A stretch of DNA of 64,000 nt from Chloranthus sessilifolius (lineage: Eukaryota; Streptophyta; Magnoliopsida; Chloranthales; Chloranthaceae). Below the pieces are notes generated by a model. It was given only the letters and a program-made list of their open reading frames with translations, was not told the DNA's origin and made no database searches. Below, piece by piece: positions 47,019 to 60,397 of this stretch. Every line of letters starts with the position of its first letter. The first letter of the stretch is position 1. The translations under genes and the position numbers were made by a program. Location of the stretch: contig CM037590.1 in the NCBI GenBank assembly GCA_021018995.1, positions 42,038,287-42,102,286 of the forward strand, in the 5' to 3' direction.

Positions 47019-48721
47019 CTAATGCATTGGTAGTATGCACGCCAACAAGACTAACACAATAGATGTAAGTGTGACTGAGGTGGGCATGCTGCCCTTATCC
47101 TTGCGAAAGAAGAGGGCTCCATAGATGGGTATGTTGATGAGAATCAATAACCCAGTTAGAAGATATTGCAAGGCAAATTGGTCAAAAGCCCAAATCTCTT
47201 TATCCATCACCACCCTCTTAATTCCACCAAAAAAACAAACCAGGTTGAGCAATCCAAGTGTTGCAATGATGGTAAACATTGGAGAAGATGAGCCAAACTC
47301 CATGATCTCTTTCTCATACCTCTTCGACGCCTCCTGATCGGCTACTTTGGTTGTGATGGTGAATGTTGACTGGGCAATTCCCAATTGGTCTAAGAGAGTG
47401 TCGATGAGACCGAAGAGGTAAGCTGTGGTCCGTCTGATCATCCAGATCCTCTGTCCATTCCACCAGCCCTTATATGTGGCTCCCAACGATAATGCCTCGC
47501 CCAGGCTACATGCATAGTTGGTGACTATTACATATGCAAAGGGTACCATCCACTGGCTTGATATCTGTGGAATTTTTTTATTTGAATATTAGTTTTGGTT
47601 CACCATGTGTGCACTACTTGTGTTTGTTTGTGTAGGGTATACATATGGATGAGGTAAATAAATTTATTTATTTGTTATGTATATATAATTATTTATTTAT
47701 ATCTGTATTTAAAATAATATTTTTAAATCGATCCGGTCTAACCCGGTCCGACAGAACTGGTGCCTCCGCTGGTTCGGGACTTGGGGTCAGATAAAGTTTT
47801 TAAAACATTGCTAAGACTATTGTACTCTATCACTTGATCATTCAAATCATCTATGAACAGTTTGAGGTCTGTAAATGGTGGAAAGAAATCCTATTTATTA
47901 GGTAATATACTAACTCTTAATCTTAATATTTTTTTAATCAAAAAATATTATTTTACAAATATTAATATGGGCCGCCTGATTTGAAGTTCATGATCAATAG
48001 ATCTCTGGTACATAAAATTAGAGCAATACACGATACTTGTCATATGATCAATTGTAGTCAACTGTTGAATTATATAATAGGCTTTGACTCCATTTAATCA
48101 AATGATGAAAATTATATTTTGTTCTAATCTTTTGCAATTGATATCTTTAAATCATGACCTTCAAATCAAACGACTTAGATGGTGTTTTCATATAGTAGAG
48201 GTTGCCAAGTTTGCAAGTCTTTCTTTTAAATTCTGTGCAATCCAGTGCAATCACTTGAAAAGTGTGTGCAAGTAATGACTCCCATAGTCAAATTGCCTAT
48301 TGACAACCTATAGATGAATTTTTTTTTTAAGAGTTAGTCTAGAATGGGTGTCCACCCATCGTGTGCATTACATCCGTCCACACATATATGTGACTACGTG
48401 ATGTCTGCAGACTTCCATGTATTGAGAGTCCATGCACGTCACTTAGTCACATAGATGCGTGGACTGCTATGCCCACTCATGATAGGTGGACACTCATTGT
48501 AGACTAATTTTTTTTTATTAGGACACATGCAATGTACTGTTGAAGGTACATTGACCCAAACCGAAATGTTTCGGTTTCATGGGTTTCAGGCTATTTGGAA
48601 GATTTCGGCCAAAATTTGGGTTCAAAATTTTGATTTCGGTCCCCACCGAAACCAAAACGAAATTTGAGAATTTGAACCTTGCATTCTGCCATCCACAAGA
48701 TTTCTATCATATGCATCCACA

Positions 48722-48765
<44 letters not shown>

Positions 48766-50892
48766 GTATTTTACAAGACATCGCCTTGTGCCATTTTTTA
48801 TTACCAAAAAATCAAATGCCATTTTTTCTTCCGAAACAATGCCCCCATGTACTTGAAACGGACAATTATACATATCAACTCACTGATCAATTTTAATGAA
48901 TAAGTACAATGATGCTCTTCCCAACATATTTTTATTTTTTTTAATTTCTCTTTTGACTCCTATAGAGGAAAGTAAGAAAATGCACCCCATTAATTTTTTT
49001 ATTACCAAAATGGCGGATTTTTTTTTTTTTTTTAATTATGAGAATGTGCCTCATACGGGCCAATATGGGCCCGCATGAGCATGCATTCTCTATGCACGTG
49101 TTAAATGCCTAGTAAAAAAAAGTTTAAAAAAAAAAAAAGAGAGAGAGAGAGAGACTTTGTTAGCAAGGGCAACATTTTAATTGTTCATCAAAATTTATCA
49201 GTGCCCTACGTGGGTTTATATGTATGTTTGCCCATTTTAGGTACGTGGGGGCAATGTTTCGGAAGAAACAAAGGAGTTTGTTATTTTGGTAATAAAAAAT
49301 GGCATAGGGCACTGTTTTGTAAAAAGTCCTTTTTCATATTAGGCATTCGACACGTGTATAGAGAATGTGTACGAATACAATCCTAAATTGGCCTGTATGG
49401 GGCGCATTTTCATAATTAAAATTTTTAACCTTTTTTGTAATAAAAATATAAATGAGAAGCGTTTTCGTACTTTTCTCTATAAAACTTTGAGAAAAGTACG
49501 AAAACTCGCCCCATTTATATTTTTGTTATAAAAAACGTTATCAATTTTATAGGGGGGACATTTGCCGAATCCCGTCTATGCTAAACTGAAGCTCGTGGAT
49601 GCTAGACGGCTCCTCAGACCCGTATTGGGGCTCTCTGAAGTATTAAAAAGGAAAAATCACGGGTTTCGTGATAAATTTGTTTGAGGGGCCTGATTCAGTA
49701 CTTTTCTCTTTTATTTAATTACGATAATGTGTCCAATACAGGCCGTATTCGCCCACCTTCTCTATGCACGTGTCGAATGCATAATATAAAAAAGGTAAAA
49801 AAAGAAATTAGAATTTGTTGGCAAAAGCAACATTATAATCATTCATTAAAATTGATCAATGCCCTACGTGGGTTGATATGTATGACTGTCCATGGGGGCG
49901 CTGTTTTGTAAAAAACCCTATAATTTTTTACCATATAGACAGATTGAGACAGGTCTGTGTACTGCAGGTGCTACACGGCCCGTGTACCTATAATCCATAC
50001 TCACAGATGAATTAAACAAGAAGAGAAAGTGTTTCATACCCTTGGGTACACGGAAATGCCATTAAGGAGGCACAAGGGAGGGACGGCGACATAAAATAGT
50101 GCTGGCAAGGAGCAGAAACCCCAAAGGTTGTAGAAGCAATACGCCATAATAAGTCCTAGTTTGATTTTTCCAGGCCCACGTAAGATGGGGCAATTCTTGG
50201 AAAAAAATATCTGAAGTTGACCTTCACTCCATCTCTTATGCTGCAAAAGTGTTTCTGCTAATGTTGGTGGTGCAACACCTACGAATCCCGCCCTTTCTGG
50301 TTTCATATATATGGATTTCCAACCTCTATATTGAATTGATAAACCAGTAATCACATCCTCCACCATGCATCCATACATCAGCCCCACCTGCAAATCAATA
50401 TAGGGTACCATTATTTACACCCTGTGAAAATGTAATCTCACCAATTAATAAAAATTTTGAGTAATTTGGGCAGTAACTAAAAGTGGCACTCCTTAAATTT
50501 TTATACTTTTTTGTCCTGAACCTATCGATCGACGACAACCGAGACTGTTGCATAGCTGCCGGTGGGCACCCACCCATCAACTTTACAACCGTTTCCGTTT
50601 GTTGCATTCCCACCGAGAGGTCTCCCGGACATATAAGAAAGTAGAACCCTCACAGACATATCCTAATCCCTAATGGTGGATGGAAACCGGGATTGTTGTA
50701 TGGCTGTCTGTGGTTCCCTACCGAATGGTCTCCGGACATATCCGAAAGTAGAAGCAGGGGTGTGCTACAAATTCAGTGAGGTGTGCACCTCATCAGAAAA
50801 GTACTGAAAAATGTCACTAGCTACACGTGTTAACTGGGGTGAGATTATAGTTTAATAGGGTGTAAATAAACCTATCAATATATATGAAACTC

Positions 50893-50956
<64 letters not shown>

Positions 50957-53900
50957 CCTTTTCCCCATTGGGTATTATCTTCGTAGGTGCAATTTGCAAG
51001 AATCCTAGCTCTCTTTTTCAGTGTCTCTGTGCTTTCATCAACCTCCCTCACAAACCCTCCCCTCAATTCTCCTTTATACTCCTTGGTATACTGCCTCCCA
51101 AATAGAGTCTCTCTTCTATGGAAGCATCCAGTGCCGATATAAATGGGCCCCCCATAACCATCCATGCAAGGAAGTTGTACCTGCAGGAGAAAATGTGAGA
51201 CAGAAAACTGTGTTTAGAATTCCATTAAATTATTAAGAATTTTACTTTGTTACGGCATATATATACCCACCTCTTCCAAGAGTTTTAATGAATTGCCATA
51301 AAGATCGTTGTTTGTGAGGTTGTTGAAGATTTGAGCAAGTTGTACAAAGCCAGTTTGATGACCCTTTTCTTGGTCCATGAAAAAGCACAGTGCATCTCTT
51401 ACCACTTCCGAATTGTTTGAGTACATATCGCAGTCCAAATTGAGAATTATAGGCCCATTACTTATCTCTGAAGACACCCTTATCTGTAGATTAAATCACA
51501 AGGATTCTGATCATGGTTCTAGTAATCATGATAATGATGATGATGGTTAAGATTGATACGACAATAATAAAATATTATCCTATGGTTCGGCTCGAAAACT
51601 TTGGCAAAGTCTAATTAGCATACATTAGAAATAGTAAAAAATCGTATTTTTTTCATGCGAAAAAAAATATATATATATATATTAAAAATTCAATAAAATC
51701 CAAAAAAATTGAAAAAACTTGGAAGAAAATAAAAAAATTATGTAAAAAAATAAATATTTTTTAGATAACTAAGTTTTAAATAGAAGAGTTTATTAGATAT
51801 TAAACACAATATGGGGAGGAATTAGAAAAATAACTTTAAAGGGGGGAGATTGTAGAAATTTTCCCATGATTATATTACAATTCAAAGGAACTTTTTACGG
51901 CGTGGATGATTTCCTATTAGATGCCTCTATTTGCGCTTATAGGATTACTAAGGGCGCTTGCATTTGAAACCTACTAAAATCTCACTGACACTTTGGAATC
52001 AGACGTGAGATTTTTTTCACCCCAATATTTCACAGAATGGATTTAGAGACAATGAGCGTACCATCAAATTAATATGTTTTTTATTCCATGGGGCATATAC
52101 ATCTCTAACAAAAGTGACCCTAAAATCACATGATACATATTACCCTCAAATGTGATTTTAGGGCCACATTTTTGGGATCCACGCCACATGGAATAAAAAA
52201 CTGGCACTCTAATGGTAAACTCATAGTCTCAAAATCCATTGTGTGGAAGGTTTGGGTGAAAAACGATTTCCATTGTTTGAAGCCATTAATGGGTTTTATA
52301 AGGTGAAAAACTTACTTTTTTATGAGTGAAATGTAGGGCAAAAAAGATTCATATCTTATTTTAACTGGTGAACCATTAGAGCATGTACTGCAATTTGCAG
52401 TCACATGCCGCCGCTGCATACGGGTTGAACCCGTGACCTGAAGGTTGCAATATAGTCAATATTGAACACACATAAATTACCAGTGCATTCATAGCTCCAG
52501 CTTTGAAGTTATGTGAATGTTTGGGCCTCTTCTCACGAGCAAGGTACACAAGGGTTGGCAATGGATGTCCTTGGCTGTCCACAACATTTGGGTCCCTCTC
52601 TCTCCCATCAATTAATATCTGAAACAAATCAAAGATCAAAGCTAATGAAAAAGGAGATCACAAGTTCTCTTATTGGTTAAAAGCACAGTAAACTATATAT
52701 ATATAGATATACCTCAAGAATTGTTTGATGATTACGGGAAGTCGTTTCCGCATTCCATTCGTAAAACCCTTTATGTTGTTCTCGAATTTCTTCCGAGATC
52801 CTACCTAGCTTAACTGCCGTTTCGATTCGGTTCTCCATGTCTTTGTACAATTTCTAATAGGTAAAATAAATAAATATAAAATTTACATGATACTAACTCA
52901 TGGCAGGAAATTAAAATTTCTGATTTTTTGGGTAGCTCTTATCGTGATAATTACCTGTGCATCTAACTTAAAACTAATTGGCTATGAGTTGAGGGTCCCA
53001 GGTTATTATGGGGGGAAAGACAAGGCTATAATTTATCCATTGTGGGGCTAAACTTCAACATATCGCATGATTTACTGAAAGCGCCTACGTAGGAAACTCA
53101 CTAAATTGAGTTCTTGGAATCATACGATTGAGATCGTTTTTCACCTATCTTCTACAAAATGTATCTTGAGATCATCATCTTACCATCAAACGGTGAGTTT
53201 TTGATTTCACGTGGCACAAATTCCAAAAAATGGCCCTAAAATCACGCTTCAACGTGATGTGCCATGTGAGTTTAGGGCCACTTTTTTAAGGATATGTGGC
53301 ATGTGAAATTGAAAACTGATTGTATGATGGCACACTCATGGTCTCAAGGTCCACTTTGTGGAAGATTGGGGTGGAAAACGATCTCAATTATCCGATTCCA
53401 CACAATCAACGAGTTTAAGTGGGTTTCAAACGTAGGCGCGGACAAAAGTACCTTTTTTCATATAAAAATTAGAAAAAGAGCAACTACTTGCACATGGAAT
53501 TTGTGCTTTGCACAAAGTTTAAAAAGAAAGACTTGATAAATTTGAGACCTGTGCCATGTGGACTGTCACTTAAGTTGTCTGATTTAAAGGCCATGATGTA
53601 AAGATCTTTGATGCCTAAGATGACAAGAAACATAATCTCTATCATTTGATATATACAATGGTTGAATGTGTTGAATGAGATAATAGAGATTATGTTTCAC
53701 CCAAATCTTTGGCACTAAAGACCTTTATATCGTGGCCTCCAAATTAAACGGCTTAGATATTATTTCATGTGGCACATATCCTTAAAAATAGCAAGTCTTT
53801 CTTTCTAATTATGTGCAAGTTGTTGCCCCCAGTTAGAATCACTATAAATACCAAATTCACGTGGTTCAACAATTTCTTATGTGTCCATGGGGACATGAAG

Positions 53901-56900
53901 AGATCATTTCTCTATTCTTATGAAAAATGGGATTTACAATTAATCAACCTAATTAGCGCTTCTCGGATTCCAAGTAAGAACTCGGAATTCTCTGATTCTA
54001 AGTTGCTTTTCTTGGACATTTGCTATTATTTCTCTCAATATCATTTGTCATAGAATCTACCTTATTTATGGGTACTAGATTCTTAGGAAAGCAAGACTCA
54101 ACTCCTTGCCAAACGTTACTCAAAAGTACTAGGATTCTGAGGAAGTCTGGAATTTCTAAGAATCCCTTAGATCCCTACTAAGGAATCACCCAACAGATGC
54201 CCTAGTACACGTGTGCGTCTCTTAAGGGCATGTTTGGATAAAAACACGGGAAAGGTGGGAAAGGAAAATAATATTCCTATATTTTCTCATGGATACCTAA
54301 GTTATAAGAAACCATAGGATTCCTTTGTTTTCCGTTGTTTGGATAACCACATTGCTAGCTGGGAAAACGCAGAATTAACCAAATCTTGTGTTTGATTACA
54401 TATGCAGGAAATTATAGGAAAATAACGTATCTTAATAAAAAAAATAGCCAAATGACCAAAAAATTATATATGTTTTAAGTTTTTTTTTCTCTTTACATAT
54501 CTTAGTGAATTGCTCTAGTGGTTGACTTTGTGCTTTGTGAAGTTAGGTTCTAGGTTCAAACCTTATTATGTGTAAAAAATTAATTATACTAGAGCATATA
54601 TATATACACCGGATTTAGTTTAAAAAAATCAAAGAAGAAATACTTGTTATGAAAACAAATACAATAAAAAATATTGTTTGAAGATTTTTGATAATTTTTT
54701 GTGGTTAAGATAATTTTGGATGGATGAGAATCTACTAATATAAATTAGGACCCCTAAAGCTTAGTAACAAATTTTTAGAAATTTTGGGTGGTCAATTGAC
54801 CATGCACCCATGTCAGAACGTGGCTTTGCCTCTGATTTTTGGGGATTGTGCCATATAGAATCAACATCAGACCGTCTGATAGGGGCGTCATGATCTTAAG
54901 ATCTATCATGACACTACAAAAAATAAGACTATTAACGGCAGTTTTTTGCACCAAAAAATTGTCGCTATTAATAAAAAAACCTATTAAGACTATTAGTTGC
55001 AAGGATATTAGCGGCAATTTTTTTGTTAATAGCGGCAGTTTTTGGCTGCCACTAATAGTCTTGTTTTTCGTAGTGTGAGGAAGATTGAAAAAAAAAAAAA
55101 AATCTCCATCGTTTGATTCAAATCAGTCAATGATTTTCGTCCGTGAAAAAATTGTGTAGTATTACTAAACGGGTGACAAGAGTCGTACGGATGAGAAGTC
55201 CGAAGGGTCGGAAGATGGAAAATCGAGGGACCCCCTCGGCATTTGTTCTCGGATTATGACAGAAAATGCGAAGATAATTTCCGACTCTTTGGATGTCATC
55301 CAAATAACGAAAATCTCGACAATTCATTTGCTGCATATTAGTTTTCCCTTGTTTCCTTTGAAACCAAATAGGCCCTAAGAAAGGGCTTGACTTTCGTCAC
55401 TGTCTTCTTATGGTGCTACATGGTTCACAATTTTAATGAGATTTCTACCATCAATTCTGAGCACATGAATCATTGTGGATCCTACTTTCTGCATCAACAA
55501 CAGTCTATATTAAAGTGCCCAAATTGAATGATTTAATCTCTTAATTAACATTTTTTTCCCTCTTCGCTGTTGCTAATGAGACGAGTCATTAGCCATATCC
55601 AAATTGAAGATGAATCGTTGGAATCAGGTCGGGTCATTCTAGATCCTGGTGTAGGTCTCAGTCGAGCTAGATCCATCTCCAATCTATTAACGATCAAGTA
55701 TAGGTACATAAGTGTCTCATGACGAGTCATTAGCCATATCCAAATTGAAGATGAATCGTTGGAATCAGGTCGGGTCATTCTAGATCCTGGTGTAGGTCTC
55801 AGTCGAGCTAGATCCATCTCCAATCTATTAATGATCAAGTATAGGTACATAAGTGTCTCATGACGTGAGCTCCTCTTGGCTACATATTATTTCAGGGGCC
55901 TTTGAAAAGTCAACTAAAATGATATAGTTTTCATGTCAAGAACTAATTAAGGTTGTGTTTTGGACTAGCTCTTATAAGAGCAGAAGCAATTCTTAGCCTG
56001 TTCTATGAGAGCATATTTTATAACTTAAAACAGTTTCAAGTGATAGAGCATAATTATTACCCATCTAACAGGCAGAGAGCAATTTTGGCTGTGTTTGGCA
56101 TAGCTCCCTTCCAAAGTAGCCTGCCTTAGTCGGTTTCCTTTCTCTTCTACTGGCTTTAGCATGTCCCCATTCTCTTTGTTAACCCCCAACATAGTACAAT
56201 TTACTTGCTCCAACAATTCTCCCTTGCTCTCTGCATATTCCTTGTTAGAGCAGTTTTTATTTGCTATGACAGAGAGTTAGGCTGCGTATGACATAACTCT
56301 CTGCTAGCTCCTGTCATAGTAGAGTTCACCTGCTTTAGCAAGTTCCCATCTTCTTTGTTAACATTTTGCTACCTGCTTTAGCAGGTAGCCCTTCTCCTTG
56401 ATAACTCCTTCCATATCAAGATTTTATGCAAGATTTACCTGTTCACCAGTTTTACCCTCCTCTCTACTCACTCCTTGCCATAACATATTTTATTTGCTCT
56501 GGTAGGGAATTAATAGAGGGCAGGGAGGTTGCTGATAGAATAGGTGTTTGCAGGGAGTTAAAAAAGAGAATGAGAATCAACGTGGCAAGGGCTAGCAAAG
56601 AGCTATGCCATATGCATCCTTAGAGAGCAGGAGGTAGCTGTCAGAGTAAGTAAGTCCTGATTTGCATAGAGTTAGCAAGGAGAAGTGGGGCTTGACCGAT
56701 AAAGCAAGTATATCTGACTCTGATAGAGAGTTGACAAAGAACTATGCAAACACACCCTTAATAACTTAAACCAACTACCCTCTAAAGCAAATGGGGCGAG
56801 GAACCGTCCTACCAAACTTGAAAACAGTTCTCCGCTAGAGCCAAAACGTCAAAGAGCTCCTTCTCTGGAATCTTTGCAAGTATCGGTCATCTTTGCAAGA

Positions 56901-59900
56901 AAATCGTTACCCATCTGACCATCTTGCATAGATTCCACATCCATTTCGTCCAATATTTCATGTGGGTGTCTTCTTGCAAATAAAATCTCACGACCTTCCA
57001 AAAGAGAATTTAAGAAGGTCAACCCCAAATTTGGAATTGAATATTTTAAGAAAAATTATAAAGGGAAGATAAATTAATTATGGACAAAGTATAGACGACT
57101 GACATGGCGTGACGTGACTGGCTGCACTGACTTGCATTAATTGAGTCCCACCACACTTGCAGTCCATTGCATCGTGCCACATCAGCCACCTACACTTCAA
57201 ATCTGCCCTATCCTTCATATAGCACTGTAGATATTTTAAAATTAAACTTGAAAACTTATAACACGTGGTACACTCTGATTGGTAGGCTGACTAGTTTGCA
57301 AGTGACATGTTTAGAATCTCTCGATAGTTTCCACGAAGTTGGAGTATTCATGGGTTTAGATAACGTCAAAAGGTTGTGCGGTCATAATTTGTAGACGTAT
57401 TCGAAAAGCCTTTGTATTAGGCACGCAGATTCGTCTACGCAACTTCAACAGTGTACCTGCACAGATGCTGCCAACCTGTGCACGTCTCAAGGTTAATCCA
57501 TACATGTAGAATGAGATTCATCCGCATACTGCGGACAGTACACAGCCCGTGTACCTGTGCCTAATACACAGTCATTGGAGGTAGAACTTAGAAGTATGTC
57601 ACCTTAACAGCTGAACATTTGATGTCGTCAGTTGGATGGTCAGATGTCTCAGAAAAATAGGCCCCTGGTGACCTTGGCTCTACTTTGAAATTTTTGCAAT
57701 ATGGAATCCAGTGCTTGGAGAATTGAGATGCCTCCCAGAGAGCATAGAAGGTCAGATCTGACCCACCGTCGTCGGAGAGATAGACGTTAAGCTTCTCCGG
57801 TGGGTAGTCGTATGCCATAACAGATAATACGGTGTTGATGACCAACAAGGGTGGCTCTAGTACAGGATCCGCTGTACATACAAATATGTCTATGCCCGGC
57901 AACTCCTCTTCTTTGTACCTGTTTTGCCAGGATATATAGCAACTGTAATACCCTACTGCAGCTATATTTTTTTTCATCGGTAAGTTGGGCTCGAACTTGC
58001 GAACTTGAGGTTACAATATTCTCAATCATTCATTGTGCTACAGGCCCAAGCCCTACTGCACCAACTATTTTAAAACTATCTATCTTGTTAAAAAGAGTTC
58101 GATTCTTATGATTGCCTATTTGCCTTTAAAACATATTATCCCATAATTGTCCACTTGCTGGCCTTGTGGGGCCATGTTTGACCAATCCAAATACGTCAAC
58201 TAGCAGCCAGCATTGACTCATGTTTCAGGTAAAAACTTTTAGGACTATTAGAGGATTCTAACCATCTCATTGACACACTTTAATTTCAATACTTAAAAAA
58301 TATTAACAATCGTTCATTTTAGAATTCATTAATTGGATGGTTCAGACTGTCCAATAAATGTGATTTTTGGCACAGTTTAGTTCAATATTCGAGCTATCCT
58401 CTTGATTACTTAGGGTTGCTCAAAGCCGTCTGTCATATCGCTCAACAAGTGGACTTTATGAAAAATCTATTTAAAAAATGATCATGTGTGCAACTATTCC
58501 TTTTAAAAATAAATGTCATATAGTGGAGCTCCACATGGCACCCAAAATACTATTTGGGTGCCACGTAGAGCACAAGGGGATGGGTTAGATCAATATTTTT
58601 AAGAAACATATTGTAATTTTTTTTAGCTTTCCGTCAAAGTTTGATTGATTTCTAACAACTCAGATTTTCAGGCTAAAAAAATACATGGTGGAGATAGGGT
58701 TTTGATTTTTTTAGAAAAAAATATGATCAAAATAATGAACCTGTGATCTATGCATCATCAATTTGGAGGCATGCTGCCAATTGAAGGTTTTTCCCAATCT
58801 TGGAGGACGCTTGAATGTCCTCCATTTCAATTTGGTGTTTCGTTGCCAATTTGAGGTTTTCCCTATTCTTAAAGGATATATTAGTAAAGTTAAACTAAAT
58901 TATAAATGAGGTGTTCTCATTTATTAAAAATAACTAATTTATTATCTAATTTAATTTTATTAAAATATCTCCCATAATTTTATGAAAATACTCATTAATA
59001 AGGTTATTATTGTCCGACCATGATACTAACCTCACAATGAAGAGGTTGAGGCTAGCATATCTAATATTAACTTTTCTTCAAGTAAAAGTGATATAAGTAT
59101 CATTTTAAAAAGGAAAATTGCAAACGGTGGACATATTTGATACAGATAAAGTGCAGGCGGCTGATGTGGCGCAACGTGATTAATTGCACCGACTCACGTT
59201 AATTGAGCTTCACCGCACTTGCAGCTAATTATATATTGCATCAAGCCGCATCAGTCACTTACACTCTATCTGCATTAAAATCTGTCCACCATAGGACACT
59301 GTCCTTAGAAGCAACATAGTTACATAGTATGTGCACGTAGGTTCACTAATTTGGAGACACCATCTGGGTAACCTACTTATTTCCTAACTATCCTTCTCAG
59401 TAGATCTCAATTTTGCCATGAGTACATATATTTGCAACCGCAGATTAGACTCACGATTTTTTTAGACCCAAACTTCAACACGATTGATCTTTAGTTCATG
59501 AATCACCTATCACACGGTATGTTGATTATAGGCGACACACATTCTTAAAAGTGATGCGAGAACTCCCTCTCATGTTTTGCCCATAATTATAGTCATTTTT
59601 GGGGATCCATGGCACAGAAAATCAACATCTGACTGTCCAAGTAACCCATGTTGTAAAGATTAGATGCGGAGAAGATTGGGCCAAAAAGTGATCTACATAG
59701 TCCGATTCAAGGCAGCCAGAGCCCAAAGGTTTTTTTCACGTGTGAAAACTCTGGTTGCAGAGACCTAATCTTCAGTTGCAAATATCGGTACCCTTTTGCT
59801 GTTGAGCACAAATAAACTTTTGGAGACTGTGCAGTGTGTAGTATAGAGTTGTACTCTACAGTCAAATAGTCAACAGATTAAGTGGTCGTAGAGAGTTGTG

Positions 59901-60397
59901 GCCACCTAAGTTGGCGAGAGGTTCTATTGTGATGCAACTCTTCCATTAGATTTAATTAAGAGTTCCATGAAACTATTTTACTAATTTTATTTCTTTTGCT
60001 AAGAGATGATGAAACTCGGCTTCTTTAACAGCAAGGCTAGCTCAGTAGCTCTCAACTTCACATCTAAATTGCTTCAAATCAAGTGTGTGAGAGAGAGACA
60101 CAAGCACCCATTTTAAAAGTGAAAGAATGGGTTACCTTAGTGATAGCCTGTTCTTGAAGGTGTAACGATGAATACGATCCCATCGAACGGATTGACCAAG
60201 GATCCAGTAGATACCAAACCACAGCTCTGCTCCAAACATACCCATCCAAATCCATCTCCCACCTTCACTTGGAATATGACTCAGTCTATACGCCCAGATC
60301 CAACAAATACCCACAAACATGGAACTCACGAGCAACTTATAAGCACTTCTACACTTTACTTCCTTTGTTTCAAAAAGTGGAAGATCACCCTCTTCTC

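Larger units (their letters stand above)
47565..50039 (-). other. CslE intron 7, repeat-rich
   Basis: Contains a truncated GGGAGYCATYACTTGC foldback copy, a small foldback MITE, a CCGAAATTT repeat, a (TA)n tract, a 0.57-kb foldback and a strong hairpin, each listed separately. 47600-47900 holds nothing recognised. Confidence 0.85.
51484..52480 (-). other. CslE intron 4
   Basis: 997 bp. Contains a foldback copy at 51955-52305 and a SINE-like fragment at 52378-52462; 51500-51950 is AT-rich with nothing recognised. Confidence 0.85.
52854..57602 (-). other. CslE intron 2, 4.7 kb and repeat-filled
   Basis: Holds two long-palindrome foldbacks, a GGGAGYCATYACTTGC-type foldback, a nested CACTA mini-element, a 141-bp tandem duplication and hAT-like MITEs. 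54060-54830 and 56770-57600 hold nothing I recognise beyond short low-complexity stretches. Confidence 0.85.
57919..60135 (-). other. CslE intron 1, 2.2 kb
   Basis: Contains a SINE near the acceptor (57966-58054), a degenerate Micron-like element (58520-58830) and a long-palindrome foldback (59425-59795). 58860-59420 holds nothing recognised. Confidence 0.85.

Noticed and set aside
55545..55850. 101-codon antisense frame with a 47-residue repeat
   Set aside because: A by-product of a 141-bp tandem duplication inside a CslE intron.
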